64,000 bases of DNA from Cristatella mucedo (taxonomy: Eukaryota > Bryozoa > Phylactolaemata > Cristatellidae). Position numbers and translations under genes: made by a program. How positions within the stretch are numbered: position 1 is the first letter of the stretch; each line of letters begins with the position of its first letter. Positions 35,640-54,106 of this stretch are shown here, piece after piece. The notes below the pieces were generated by a model. The model had not been told where the DNA came from. It did no database searches and saw nothing but the letters and a program-made list of their open reading frames with translations. Location: NCBI GenBank assembly GCA_009760855.2, contig WPIO01000130.1, positions 616,501 through 680,500 on the forward strand. Reading direction: 5' to 3'.

Positions 35640-36112
35640 ATGTTGATTTGGGGAAAGTCTCTCTGCTTGTTGTGCTGGATCTTTTGGGTGCGTTTGACAC
35701 TACTGATTGCATGTTCCATGTGATGATTGTTGCCACGATTTTTGATCATGATAGCTGATCACATGGCTGTTGCCATGTTCTCGTCCAACATCTCTCGTCT
35801 GGAATGAGCATTACTGGCGCTGCACTGCAATGGTTCAGGTCCTATCTTTGTCGGAGCATTGATTTCAATGAGAGCGCTCAGACCGGTAAGCTACCAAAGC
35901 CGGGAACTCACTCCCGACGGACATCGCGACAGCCCCCGACTTGAAAATAAGCTAAAACTCGTCTGTTCCTCACAGCGTTCGCTGGGTCCTTGTGATTGGT
36001 TCTTTGTGCTTATGCATGCAGACGCCGTCCAAGTTACCACTAACCATAGAGTTACGCTTCATTAACAGCAAACGTTAAGTGCCTAGAAAGAGATTAAGTT
36101 CTTTGATAGAAC
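35640..36112 (+). mobile_element. LINE-A copy with large internal deletion
   Basis: Starts in RT (VLDLLGAFDTTD, then MSITGAALQWFRSYL and RSIDFNESAQT). It jumps near 35885 directly to the C-terminal block (GGGAACTCACTCC..CCCCCGACTTGAAAA) and the 3' UTR, ending with GTGCCTAGAAAGAGATTAAG. The palm-to-thumb segment is missing. Confidence 0.8.
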
Positions 36113-36307
36113 TACACAACTGAGTTATTTTGATATTAGTACTATCTGTAAATTCCAACATTCTCTAGTCGTTTGCAAATCCCCATGAGAGTGTGACTCA
36201 GTGTTTAGTTGGTTGGCTTAACGGACCAGTCGACTAAACACGGTTAGCTAAAGCGTAATAATAATAATATTAATAATATATGTTTACAGTCCCCTCAGAG
36301 AACTTAA

Positions 36308-36372
<65 letters not shown>
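36308..36372. repeat. (CT)n then (TA)n microsatellite
   Basis: About 12-13 CT units followed directly by about 20 TA units, located inside the LINE-A hairpin and abutting the SINE-A tail. Confidence 0.9.
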
Positions 36373-36374
<2 letters not shown>

Positions 36375-36511
36375 TTCATTTGTATAGCGTTCCAAGAGAA
36401 CTTAATCTCTATCCAGGTGCTTCACATATGCCTCGGGGCTTGAATCCACGACCTCAGGCCAGACCTTGATCGGGGCGAGCACCTTAACCGCTGGACCAAT
36501 CCAGCTCGGCA
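36373..36511 (-). mobile_element. SINE-A copy nested in LINE-A tail
   Basis: Minus strand: CGAGCTGGATTGGTCCAGCG, GTTAAGGTGCTCGCCCCG, GGATTCAAGCCCC (B-box), then a tail with GATAGAGATTAAGTTCTCTT. Confidence 0.88.
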
Positions 36512-37119
36512 ACACCATTGAACATTGTATAGGCACTTTACACTTGCTACAAAAGGAAGCATGATTGAGTAGTTAATGGTGGTTGCATGCTTAATGTCAA
36601 CAAGCATAACATGGTTAGAAAAGCTTAGTTAGACTAGTTTTTTGCTGATTGGTGGAAGTACTAAAAAATGTAAAGGCATCATGGCTTTTAGCTTGCTATC
36701 TTTCTCTGGCGATCCTCCCTCGTCTCTCAGTTTCCAGCGAGGTTGAGACGCAGTGCCGTCCAATGAGAGTGATTTCAGTTATTACCCTGCGAAAGTCCGT
36801 TAGTTCATCTCGCGACGTTAAAGCCCACAAGGGGAAACTCGCCTACAACGGAAAACCTGTCTAGTCTGAAAGGCGCCGCCGCACACACCAACGCTGAATC
36901 CTGAACGAGGCACTTTGAAGGGGGAGCCAATAAAAAATCTCGGTGCGAGACAAAGCGCAAAAGCGTAAGCATCTTCGCAGAGCTGCACCGTGAAGTCACG
37001 AAAGCCCCGTAGCGGCTCCTGAACTCCAGTACTCTGCCATAAGCACAGCGCACGCATAGGATACTCGTCCTCGTGGAAGCTCAACGGGTAGGCCAGTGAA
37101 GCTAGCACGTTGCGTAAGC

Positions 37120-37420
37120 AGCCGGTCTGAGCCTGCAACTCACTTAGAAGTTCATTGTACTTGGTGAAAAGAATTGGACCAAGCACAGAGCCCAGGGGCT
37201 ACCGCGTACTTCAAAGGTTCCTCGAATGATTGTTGCCAGTTGACGTCAATGCCCTGTAGTCTAATACTAAGAGATGGGACCTGGACCATTGCAGTGCAGT
37301 CTCGCTGATGCCCAGGCGAAATAAGAGGCGCTCGAGAGGGATTTGACGATCATTAGTATCGATCGTCGATCGCTGCCGAAAGATCAAGCAAAACACGAAG
37401 AGAGACTTTACCTGAGCCTG
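37120..37420 (-). mobile_element. LINE reverse transcriptase fragment
   Basis: Minus strand: TIDTNDRQIPLERLLFRLGI and SETALQWSRSHLL (RT block 4). After a frame change comes GPILFTKYNELLSELQ (block 5, LGPILF). It resembles LINE-A RT. The region 36629-37119 downstream is not recognised. Confidence 0.75.
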
Positions 37421-37519
37421 CATTTTCTCGTAAGGTTGCTGTTAGTTATACACCCGAAGCAATTATGACTCTGTAGGATGACTAGCTCTAAAATACGACT
37501 GGAACTTAAAAAATTAAAC

Positions 37520-37690
37520 TAAATATTAGCTGATTTAGCAACCTCATTTATATAGAGGCAGAAGAGCCTTAGCGGCTATCGCCACCGCTTGCATTTGGCG
37601 ATAAAGGATAGCCCACAGCAGGAGTCAAACCCGCGACCTCGGTCGAAAAGAGCGATCACCTTTCATCCTGGGCTATCGACTTGGTTTCCA
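37520..37690 (-). mobile_element. SINE-B copy
   Basis: Minus strand: GATAGCCCAGGATGAAAGG (A-box), GCGGGTTTGACTCCTGC (B-box), TATCCTTTATCGCCAAATGC, ending GAGGTTGCTAAATCAGC. Confidence 0.85.
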
Positions 37691-38604
37691 GGTTTGGAGC
37701 TATGATGCAATAGTTTAGCTGGTCAGCCACTACTCTCTGCATGGAGTTGGTAGAGAGTATATTACTATTGACGGCACGATTGATGCAGCGATGGACGCCA
37801 GCGGAGGAAACGACAGAACTGCCAGAAACCTTTCGGCTCATCAAGTGGCGCCGCTCATCAAGCGGACACAAGTAACCGAGTCATCGAAACCTTCAAAGCT
37901 ACGAGGAGTACGCGAGGAATTCGGCGGCACTTTACTTTTAGCATTCTGCAACGATTGTATGCAATGGATGCTGTGAGAATCTCAGATTGATTTCGAGAAA
38001 ACTCTGACCTCGCTCGATTTGGCTGCACTTAGTGCCTCTTACTTAACTTTGGTCAGTCGCACTTCGTCTGCACTCGAGCTTGCTTAACATGCTTTAGATC
38101 CCGCACTACCGAGATAAAGCTGACACCTCTATTGCTTTATAAGATCTGCAGGGAAAAATGTTGACAAACAGCACACATTTACCGCACAGGTAATAACAAG
38201 CTATTCCTACCAGTAATCACTCGAAAGACCACCATTTATTCTCTCTCCGCCAATAAATGTCAAAAGCAAAAGGCCCGAGCCTCAGCGGAGGTCCGGCTCC
38301 AGTTGAAAAGAAGTGAGATAACGCGTGCAGCAGCGAAGTAAGACGCTCGTATGCCGGACGATCTCGTCTCCGTCATTCCAACTGCTTCACTGCGTCGTCA
38401 TGGTGAGTCAGCTTTCACTAGAGCGATTTGCGATAGCTGCAGTTTACAAATGCCCCTAATCTACAAATTCCTCCTTGCTTCCCATAATTTCTCCGTGTTA
38501 TTTTTCTTGTATAGTTGTTCGCTCGCAAGTTCATGCGGAGGAAAGCTACAAAAGAGCGGGTTATCAAAATTTGAGAGCCAAGTTAGTTGATCGTACAATT
38601 ATTG
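37691..38604. other. Unassigned intergenic DNA
   Basis: No recognisable gene or repeat. Confidence 0.35.
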
Positions 38605-38868
38605 TATCTGCCGACTATGGCACATCTTTTTCAGCGGTCCTCAACTGCTACTTCTATGCTACTTACTACCTCAACTGCTCTGCTAACTCTGCTATGCTTC
38701 CCACTTTCTCTTTGTTGCGTGAGACGAAGTCTGTTGGCTACCGAATGCGTACCGAAAGCCGCTTAGGCTGTGAGTGCGCTATACAAAACTCTCCTGCGTA
38801 ACACCCACATGGTCTTTATGACTTTGTGGAGTTACTGACGGAGATACATTACATTACATTTATTTACT
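38605..38868 (+). mobile_element. LINE-B 3' fragment
   Basis: The C-terminal frame includes NCYFYATYYLNCSANSAM, LPTFSLLRETKSVGYRMRTE and GCECAIQNSPA-stop. It ends GGAGTTACTGACGGAGATAC with an ATTAC-type repeat tail (TACATTACATTACATT). Confidence 0.85.
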
Positions 38869-39842
38869 TCTTATCAAGCAGCTTTACCGAAAAAATCCGC
38901 AGACTGTGGATTCCTAGTTATGTTCTTCTTCAGTTACGCATTTTTATGTTGCTGCAATCTTTGTTCAAACACTAGATGCTATTTATTAGATTTAGGTGCT
39001 GCTACTTCAGCAAATGGCGGCACTTGATTTTCCAGCATTCATAATCCAGGAGGTTAAGGTTATGTGCTTCTAAACTGTTAATAGTCGTGATAAAAATGCA
39101 TAATTAACGTGAAAACAATATTGTTTTCCATTAGTTTGCGCCCCAATAGATCTGTAGAGCCATATAGATGCTTTTAGGATTAGTATAAATGAGCAAATAG
39201 GAATTAGTATAAAGCTTGGAATGAGCTCTTGGGATTAGTAGTCATGTCACCTAAGGCAGGCTTTTTAATCACAAACAATGGTAAAGCATCTCTCTGCTAT
39301 TTCATTGCTATGGCAGCACTAGATCTTGTTGGGTGACAGCATTGGCTTATGTGACTCATGTCGTGCGCCAGAATTGCTCGAAGCGTTGAACGGTCTACTC
39401 GAGGGCATGGAGGAGGTCATTCTGCCTATTTCGTGGGCAGTTTTATAAAAATGTTTTCATGCTATCAATTCCACGCTACGTACCTACTTGCACAGCACAG
39501 GGCTCGCTAAAAATCGCCTACGCTTGTTAGCACTAGATCGTGCAGACACAGACGCCTGAACGTGCGTGCATGTACGTACTTGTGTGCGTGCACCACCAGG
39601 AACCTTTCCGTAAGCATGCCACTTTCTGGCCACGCAGAAGCTTGTATTAGACGCCTTTGCGATGAACGGTTCTTTGCAATTACTTTGCAGGAGCAGCTCT
39701 TCAGATTACGTGTATGCCGCCGAAGAAACTCAACTACCGCTGTCGCAATAACACCGTCCAACGAACGCCAGAGTTTCCACACAGTTGCTTTGACAGTCAA
39801 CGAAAGCGGTATCGAAAGCAAAAAAAGACCGCCTAACCCACA
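38869..39842. other. Unassigned intergenic DNA
   Basis: Mostly AT-rich, nothing recognised. Confidence 0.35.
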
Positions 39843-39975
39843 AGGATTATCTAGCGGTTAAGGTGCTCGCCCCGTCCAAGGTCTGACTGAGGTCGTGGGG
39901 CCGAGCCCCGAGGCATATGTGAAGCGCCTGAATAGAGATTAAGTTCTCTTGGGGCGCTATACAAATAAATTATAT
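39843..39975 (+). mobile_element. SINE-A copy
   Basis: Plus strand: CTAGCGGTTAAGGTGCTCGC, GTGGGGCCGAGCCCCG, then GCGCCTGAATAGAGATTAAG and TTCTCTTGGGGCGCTATAC. Followed by a TA microsatellite at about 39970-39992. Confidence 0.88.
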
Positions 39976-40039
39976 ATATATATATATATATACATACAGA
40001 TATCTCTAGCGATTGAGTACGAATGTTGCCACCAAACAT

Positions 40040-40134
40040 TTGGTAATTCTTTATATGCAGCATCTGTAAAGTGCCTAGAGAGAGATTCAGTTCTCTGAGG
40101 GCGCTGTACAAATGTATTATCATTATTATTTTAG
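40040..40134 (+). mobile_element. LINE-A-type 3' end fragment
   Basis: GTGCCTAGAGAGAGATTCAG, TTCTCTGAGGGCGCTGTAC, then an ATT-type tail. The changed outer arm GTGCC still pairs with GGGCGC if G-U is allowed. Confidence 0.75.
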
Positions 40135-40407
40135 GCACGGGCTTGAAGCGAAATGAGCTGACAAAGGCGGACTCGATGCATTTCAGGTTGGCTTACACAC
40201 TGTAACAATCGAAGGAGGTCTTTAATAGAGGGCAAATTGGCTCTGTCCGTAGATCAGAACTTTCCGCATTTGCATTGACTTAAACAACACTCGCCCCGCC
40301 CCACCCCCGTCAGGCCGACCAACCGTACGATCAGAACCTGTCATACGTAGTTTCCTTGGTTATATCGGGCTTGAGGAACGCTTTGCGTTGACTCGAACAG
40401 CACTCAC

Positions 40408-40460
40408 CTCCCCCCCCCCCCCCCCCCCCCGCCCCACCTCTCCCCCCCCCCCCGCCCCGC
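40408..40460. repeat. Poly-C tract (G-quadruplex-prone on - strand)
   Basis: A run of 21 C, then G and short C-runs, then 12 C. The surrounding repeated context (TTGACTCGAACAGCACTC and TTGACTTAAACAACACTC) suggests a small local duplication. Confidence 0.85.
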
Positions 40461-40519
40461 TGATAAACCGTTCGCGAATTAAATTTTCAGGACAAAGAGC
40501 CTAGCCGAGAGAGCGTAAA

Positions 40520-40525
40520 CATATG

Positions 40526-40600
<75 letters not shown>
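40520..40600. repeat. (TA)n/(TGTA) microsatellite in SDR gene B 3' region
   Basis: Alternating TA with a few TG, starting 26 bp past the stop codon of SDR gene B on its strand. It lies in or just beyond a short 3' UTR. No AATAAA precedes it. Confidence 0.9.
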
Positions 40601-40602
<2 letters not shown>

Positions 40603-40626
40603 CCGACTGTATTGAGCAGAGGTCAG

Positions 40627-47515
<6,889 letters not shown>

Positions 47516-47965
47516 GACCGTCAGTCAGCACAGCCCCCCACGCTCTCTCGCAATCTCTTCCGTCCTCCCCTGGTCCGGCATCCGCGACCGCACCGCCGCC
47601 GAGATAAGGGCGTCGGCGATAGTAGCAAGCCGCCAAGGACCTCGTATCGGGAGCCTCTGAGGGAGAGACAACTCTGCCGCGATCGGCCTCGAGCGTGCGG
47701 CCCCGCCTCACTCTGTTCGCTCTCCTATCGCTCGAAATGTGCTTGGCCGGGAATTTTACGTATACAGCTAGCCTCCGCCGGCTTACGACGGTTTGACTTA
47801 AGAAAATTCAGAGATATGAACTCGGCCACAGATGGTCACGAAAAAAATCGAAATTCAAAATTTATCCAAGACAACTTTCAAAATCCGCTAGCGGTCAGTC
47901 GATTTGACCATGCCGCAAACAATAAGGAGGAATCGATGTCTGACAGCTACGCATTGTGGGTACTG

Positions 47966-48020
<55 letters not shown>

Positions 48021-49092
48021 GTATCGTATACCATTTGCGACTCATACAAACTCGACGTACGACCGGATTTCCACTCCCTATCTGTTTCGTAAGTCGGGGA
48101 CTGAATGTATAAATATATCTCTCGCAGTGCTCGCACGCGAAACGAGCTGCCCAGGGCCCATCTAGATTCCTACAGCGAGCGCCCTCATCACATCCCTCTC
48201 TCGCCGCCCCGCCACCGCCCCGGCCCAGCGTCTCGATTGTCGCCGCCGTTCTTCGGAGCTCCTGTGCCGGGCGTCTAACGATCGCCGCTGCATTTCGAAT
48301 CGGGTTTTCGGTGGCTTCGAGCTCGGTCGCTTCGAGCCCGCTACGTCTGAGCCGCTTGGCTTCGCTCATTTATCGTGGCCGTACCGCCGCCGCTTTTAGG
48401 ACCGATCGCAGCTTGACGGGATTACTGAATGGACGGGCGAAAAACGTGACAGGCGACAGAAAAAAAATTGATTGGTGATTCCGGTCGAGCCGCTGGCAAA
48501 TTGGATTGCGAGACTTCCGGTCGCCCTTAAAAACTCTTAAGTGTCAGGCTCCCATTTAGCCACGTGACCTAGTAAAGGACTCGGGTCGAGTGAGCGGCTA
48601 AGTGCCCAGAACGGAACTGACTGGCTATTGGGGTAGTCGTCACGTGACAACAAATGGCCCGGTCCTTTGCTGTGTACGCCCCAGCGCTTCCAAATAGGTA
48701 GCTGGAGCGCGATTGGTGGGTGCGCACACGGCAAACTGTCCGGGGTCTAGAGCTCGCCGGAGCATTCTCTCATCGTAGCTCGGGGAGGGGAGTTATAACT
48801 CGGCCGTGAGCCAAAGTTTCGGTGAGCGGGTGACGAATCGACGAGGTACGAATAGGCAACAGCTCGGCTTTGGCCGATATTGCTCAGAAACGAGATGAAG
48901 GCTTCACAGCCAAAAGGCTCAGCGAACAGCACACCGATGCGAGGGTCGAGCAAATTTCTAGCGCAGTTCGTGCTTCCTCGATAGCTCATACCACCACCTC
49001 AATATTCTTGCAGGATTTCCATTATCGTTCCTTTGGAGCGCTGTTACGCCTGGACAGCTTCGCTCAGGGGCTTACTCAGCTGCTTGCGACTC
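47516..49092. promoter_or_regulatory. 5' flank of SDR gene B, CpG-rich
   Basis: GC- and CpG-rich to about 47760, with a second CpG-rich patch at 48160-48420. A (TC)n run lies at 47970-48018. No TATA box or recognised gene. It probably includes the promoter of SDR gene B. Confidence 0.35.
47970..48018. repeat. (TC)n microsatellite
   Basis: About 24 TC units. Confidence 0.95.
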
Positions 49093-49436
49093 GAGGTATC
49101 TCCGTTTGTAACTCCACAAAGCCACAAAGACTATGGGGGTGTTACGCAGGAGAGTTTTGTATTGCGCACTCACAGCCTGAGCGGCTTTCGGTACGCATTC
49201 GGTAGCCAACAGACTTCAACTCACGCAACAGAGAGAAAGTAGGAATCATAGCAGAGTCAGGAGGCAGCAGTTGAGGTAGTGAGCAGCATGGAAGTAGCAG
49301 CTCAGGACCGCTGGAAAAGATGATCCATTATCGGCAGTAGGAGCGTAGTTGTCGTTTCGTAAGAATTGTGGAAGCGATTTCTACAGTCTATGACCTGCGG
49401 TACTAAGGCTTCTGTCGCCAGCGATCTTTAAGCGGA
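49093..49436 (-). mobile_element. LINE-B 3' fragment
   Basis: Minus strand: an RSLSTAGHRL..KSLPQFL-like block, a TACTTCCATGCTGCTCACTA block, CGTAACACCC, then GGAGTTACAAACGGAGATAC. Confidence 0.85.
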
Positions 49437-50964
49437 GGAATGGAACAGCTAATTTATTGTCCATACAGGACCTGAGGGCACGGATCGGCTGAAACGACCG
49501 CGGTCGGCGGTTCGGAAATAATGGAGTTAATAACTATTCGCCTCGGCCGCACAACGATGCGAGCGATTCAAGAGCGAAATGCCAAAAGCTCGTGCACGCT
49601 CGTGCCAACTCAGTGAGAGCGAAAGATCGCGAGAGAGGACAGATTCCACCTCGATGAGTGGACCCAGCCTTTCCCTTTAGAGGCGTGGCTGACGAAGTTG
49701 ATTTGGCCAGCCGTTACTCCCTTCTGCACGGTACGGCGAACGATGGGCTGATGGAGCTCAAACTCATAGGTCGGTCAGGCAGCTTGTTCGGGTAGCTAAG
49801 CAGAGCAGCAAGCCCGCTGCCAATCTGAAGCAAGGGTTGTAAAAGACACTTACCTTTCCCTTCCCCTTACACTCCCCTCCCTCTTACCCCGTCACCCTGT
49901 AGGCGAGAAACGGAGCGGAAGAGCGAAGATTGCGAATTGCTGTCACACATAAGGCACTCTCAGAAGAGAACCACTGCAGCAGTAGCACTTTATCCTTGGG
50001 GTTTCAGCAATTCTAGCAATTTTTTTATAGCTTTATAACTTTAGGATAAGTTTGGAAGGTTCTGGACTACGCACGGTAACAGATAAAATCTCATCTTTAT
50101 CTAGAATACTTGCTATATTGGCAAATTTCGCCACGAGTAACGAAGGGACACCGATCAAACTGAAGTGACATTTGGTTTCCGTTCATGCCCGCTGCCTTCT
50201 TCAGGAGACCGGGTCTGCAGAAGACTGTGTGGGAGTATTGCGGCTGTTATCGCTTAAAATTTCGTTAGAACTTCTGCGTAGCTTGATTGCTGTTTGGCTT
50301 AGATTGGCAAGTTAAGGTTTAGCACAAACCGGAAGCCGATTTGCTGGCAGCTTAAAAAAATGCGCTCGCTGAGTGCTTCGGCTCCATTGCCTGAGATGCC
50401 CTTGCCTGGGTATTTGGGTGCAGTTTGATGCTTCGTGTTCCATCGCTGTTTTTCTCTTCAGCAGCACTGGGACTGACGACGGCGAAGGATCGCGTCACTT
50501 TTTCGCTTAGGCAGGCACTCAATTTTGACCCTGAGCCGGCCGCTCATTCGCAGGTCTGACGGACGTATCGGCGCTCCGACCCGGTCGATCTCCGCAAGGG
50601 CTGACGGGTTAGAGAAATCTGGCTCTCAGTCGCTGTACTTTGGTTGCCGCCATGAAAAGCACGGCACGCCGGCCGATGACCACAAATACCAGTTTATTTC
50701 ACTACGAAAGAAGCAGGGGAAGCACTACTCTCTTCGCCCCTCTCGCCCACCCGGAGTGTCCCGCGACTCCCTTGTCACCAACATCACATCCCGACCGCGT
50801 ACCACATCGGGTATCACAGCCCACTCATACAACGATCATGGGCAGTGCCATCATTCAAACGAAACCATAGACGCCGTTGCTCCGGCGTGCATCCGCAAAA
50901 ACCGCCATTCCGCCGGCGAGGACGCAAGCGAGCGAAGGCGGAGTGCGGCGAAACGTCGAAGCCG
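49437..50964. other. Unassigned intergenic DNA
   Basis: No recognisable gene. 50500-50960 is GC-rich and leads into the CT tract. Confidence 0.35.
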
Positions 50965-52164
<1,200 letters not shown>

Positions 52165-52243
52165 ACAATGTAAACTCTCCTGCGTAACACCCAAATAGTC
52201 TTTGTGGCTTTGTGGAGTTACAGACGGAGATGCATTACACTAC
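52165..52243 (+). mobile_element. LINE-B extreme 3' end
   Basis: ACTCTCCTGCGTAACACCCA, then TGGCTTTGTGGAGTTACAGA, ending ATGCATTACACTACATAA. Confidence 0.85.
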
Positions 52244-52600
52244 ATAATGTCCAGATGTATGTCAAGGACGCTTGAGTTTGTATTAAAACATGGATGCTCT
52301 CGATAATTTTCTCGCTCTTTTGGCAAACATAAAGTAACTCACAAATTGGAAAGCGAAACTCTCAAAATGGGGTCGGCGAGCATATCTCCGGTAGGCTCTG
52401 CACGGAATCTGTCTGTCCAGGCCCAAAATTAACTTTCGATAGATGACCACACAAGCTCCACCATCACATCTGCCTATATGCTCTGCTACAAAACAGAGCA
52501 AAGGAGTTTAAGATACCACAACCGACCCTTCGCTCCTTGTGTTCCTGTTATTTCTTCTCCGACTCATCATCAGCTTGTGCTCCCCCAGCGCCTGTCCCGA

Positions 52601-52818
52601 CCTTCCTCCTCTTCCCTTCCTCCTCTTCCCTTCCTCCTCTTCCTCTCCTCCTCTTCCCTTCCTCCTCTTCCCTTCCTCCTCTTCCCTTCCTCCTCTTCCT
52701 CTCCTCCTCTTCCTCTCCTCCTCTTCCCTTCCTCCTCTTCCCTTCCTCCTCTTCCCTTCCTCCTCTTCCCTTCCTCCTCTTCCCTTCCTCCTCTTCCCTT
52801 CCTCCTCTTCCTCTCCTC
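52601..52818. repeat. 14-bp polypyrimidine minisatellite
   Basis: About 15 units of CCTCCTCTTCCCTT with a CCTCCTCTTCCTCT variant. One strand is pure purine. Confidence 0.92.
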
Positions 52819-52965
52819 CCCACCAAACTATTCCATTTTCCTCCTCCTCATATCGTACTCAATCTCACATCCTCTGCTCGCGCCTTCCTCCTCGCTCCCG
52901 TCCTCGTTCTCACCGTTCCCGTCCTCCTCCGATTCGTCTTCCCTACTCCTCTTCCACCTTCTCTG

Positions 52966-52969
<4 letters not shown>

Positions 52970-53002
<33 letters not shown>
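52970..53002. repeat. (CT)n microsatellite
   Basis: About 16 CT units. Confidence 0.9.
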
Positions 53003-53004
<2 letters not shown>

Positions 53005-54106
53005 AGCTCGCACTTTTACACTGGTCCCCTTTTCTGCGTTTTATTCACTACGCTCATTAGTCCCTAATGTTCTCTCTCTTCGCTGTAGCTCTATAGCTCT
53101 GCCTACCCTTCTGCCACTACCTCTCAGTCCCCGCAGCCATGACAGAAAGTGCTCACGACCACGTGTCACTCTTTATTTCTCGGCCTCTCGCCTCACATCA
53201 ACGCCCTTTCGGCGGGCCAGGAAGTCTACAACGCACCACCGCGTGCTGAGCCACAACTCGGGCTACGGCTGGCTGAGCAGTCGACGGTGCAATTGGTAGC
53301 GCCGTAGATGTTTCTTGCTGATTTGATTATCAGTCGCAGTGCGCCCGCGGGAGGCAGCTCGACGCCCGGCGACCGCCACGAAGTCGCGAACCCTGACGCG
53401 GTGAAGTGGGTGGGCGGGCGTGGGGAGCGCAAGCTGTCGACGGGAATCGCTGGAAACGCCAGTCTGTACCCTGTGCTCTGGAGCTCGCCGGCCGCCGAAC
53501 GGGCGCCAGAGCCGGAGCGAACTTGGCAGCCGGACCTAATCTTAGTGCCCGCCGAGCGAGGACGGCCTCGGAGAGTCGCGCTCGGATGCTGACGCATTGA
53601 GCAGGCGAAAGAAAATAAAAACACGCCCGAGGCAAAGGGTCCATTATTTAACGTTGCAGCAAATCGCGGCGATCATTATGCGAAGGCTACAATCGGCCAG
53701 TGCCGCGCAGTGCACTACAGCATCGCGTCCGTGAATAATGTCAAGGTAATACGCGACGCTCAATGCACGCGCTCTCAAGGTGACTAGGCAGAACATTCCG
53801 AGCGACTGATCACCGCGAGAGGCTCCGTTGTTCGCAGCTTTTCGCTGCCGTCGGCCGCCACCAGGAGCCGCTCTTTTTCGCGCCGGTGCGAAACCGCCAA
53901 CGAGGCTCGATGTTATCGCGCTCGTGCACTTTCTACGAGCCGCCACCGCCCGCCGCGACGGAGGCTGCACTTTCTCAGCCGCCGCGGCTGCGTACGTTCT
54001 CTGCCGGAGCGAAGTGGCTGCGGCGACGCCGCCGAGCGCCTCAAACCTACCACAATCGACACTCACCCACCCACCCATCCCCCGAAGCCAGCTCTTTCTC
54101 GGCGAG
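53003..54106. other. GC-rich 3' flank of BBS10, unassigned
   Basis: Open frames on both strands reflect high GC and lack family signatures. No clear minus-strand polyadenylation signal was found close to the BBS10 stop. Confidence 0.35.

Larger units (their letters stand above)
36256..36628 (-). mobile_element. LINE-A 3' UTR split by microsatellite and SINE-A
   Basis: 36256-36310 is the minus-strand ATT tail and hairpin arm. 36522-36628 is the continuing 3' UTR (GGCACTTTACACTTGCTACA, GAAGCATGATTGAGTAGTTA). Between them lie CT and TA arrays and a SINE-A. Confidence 0.8.
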
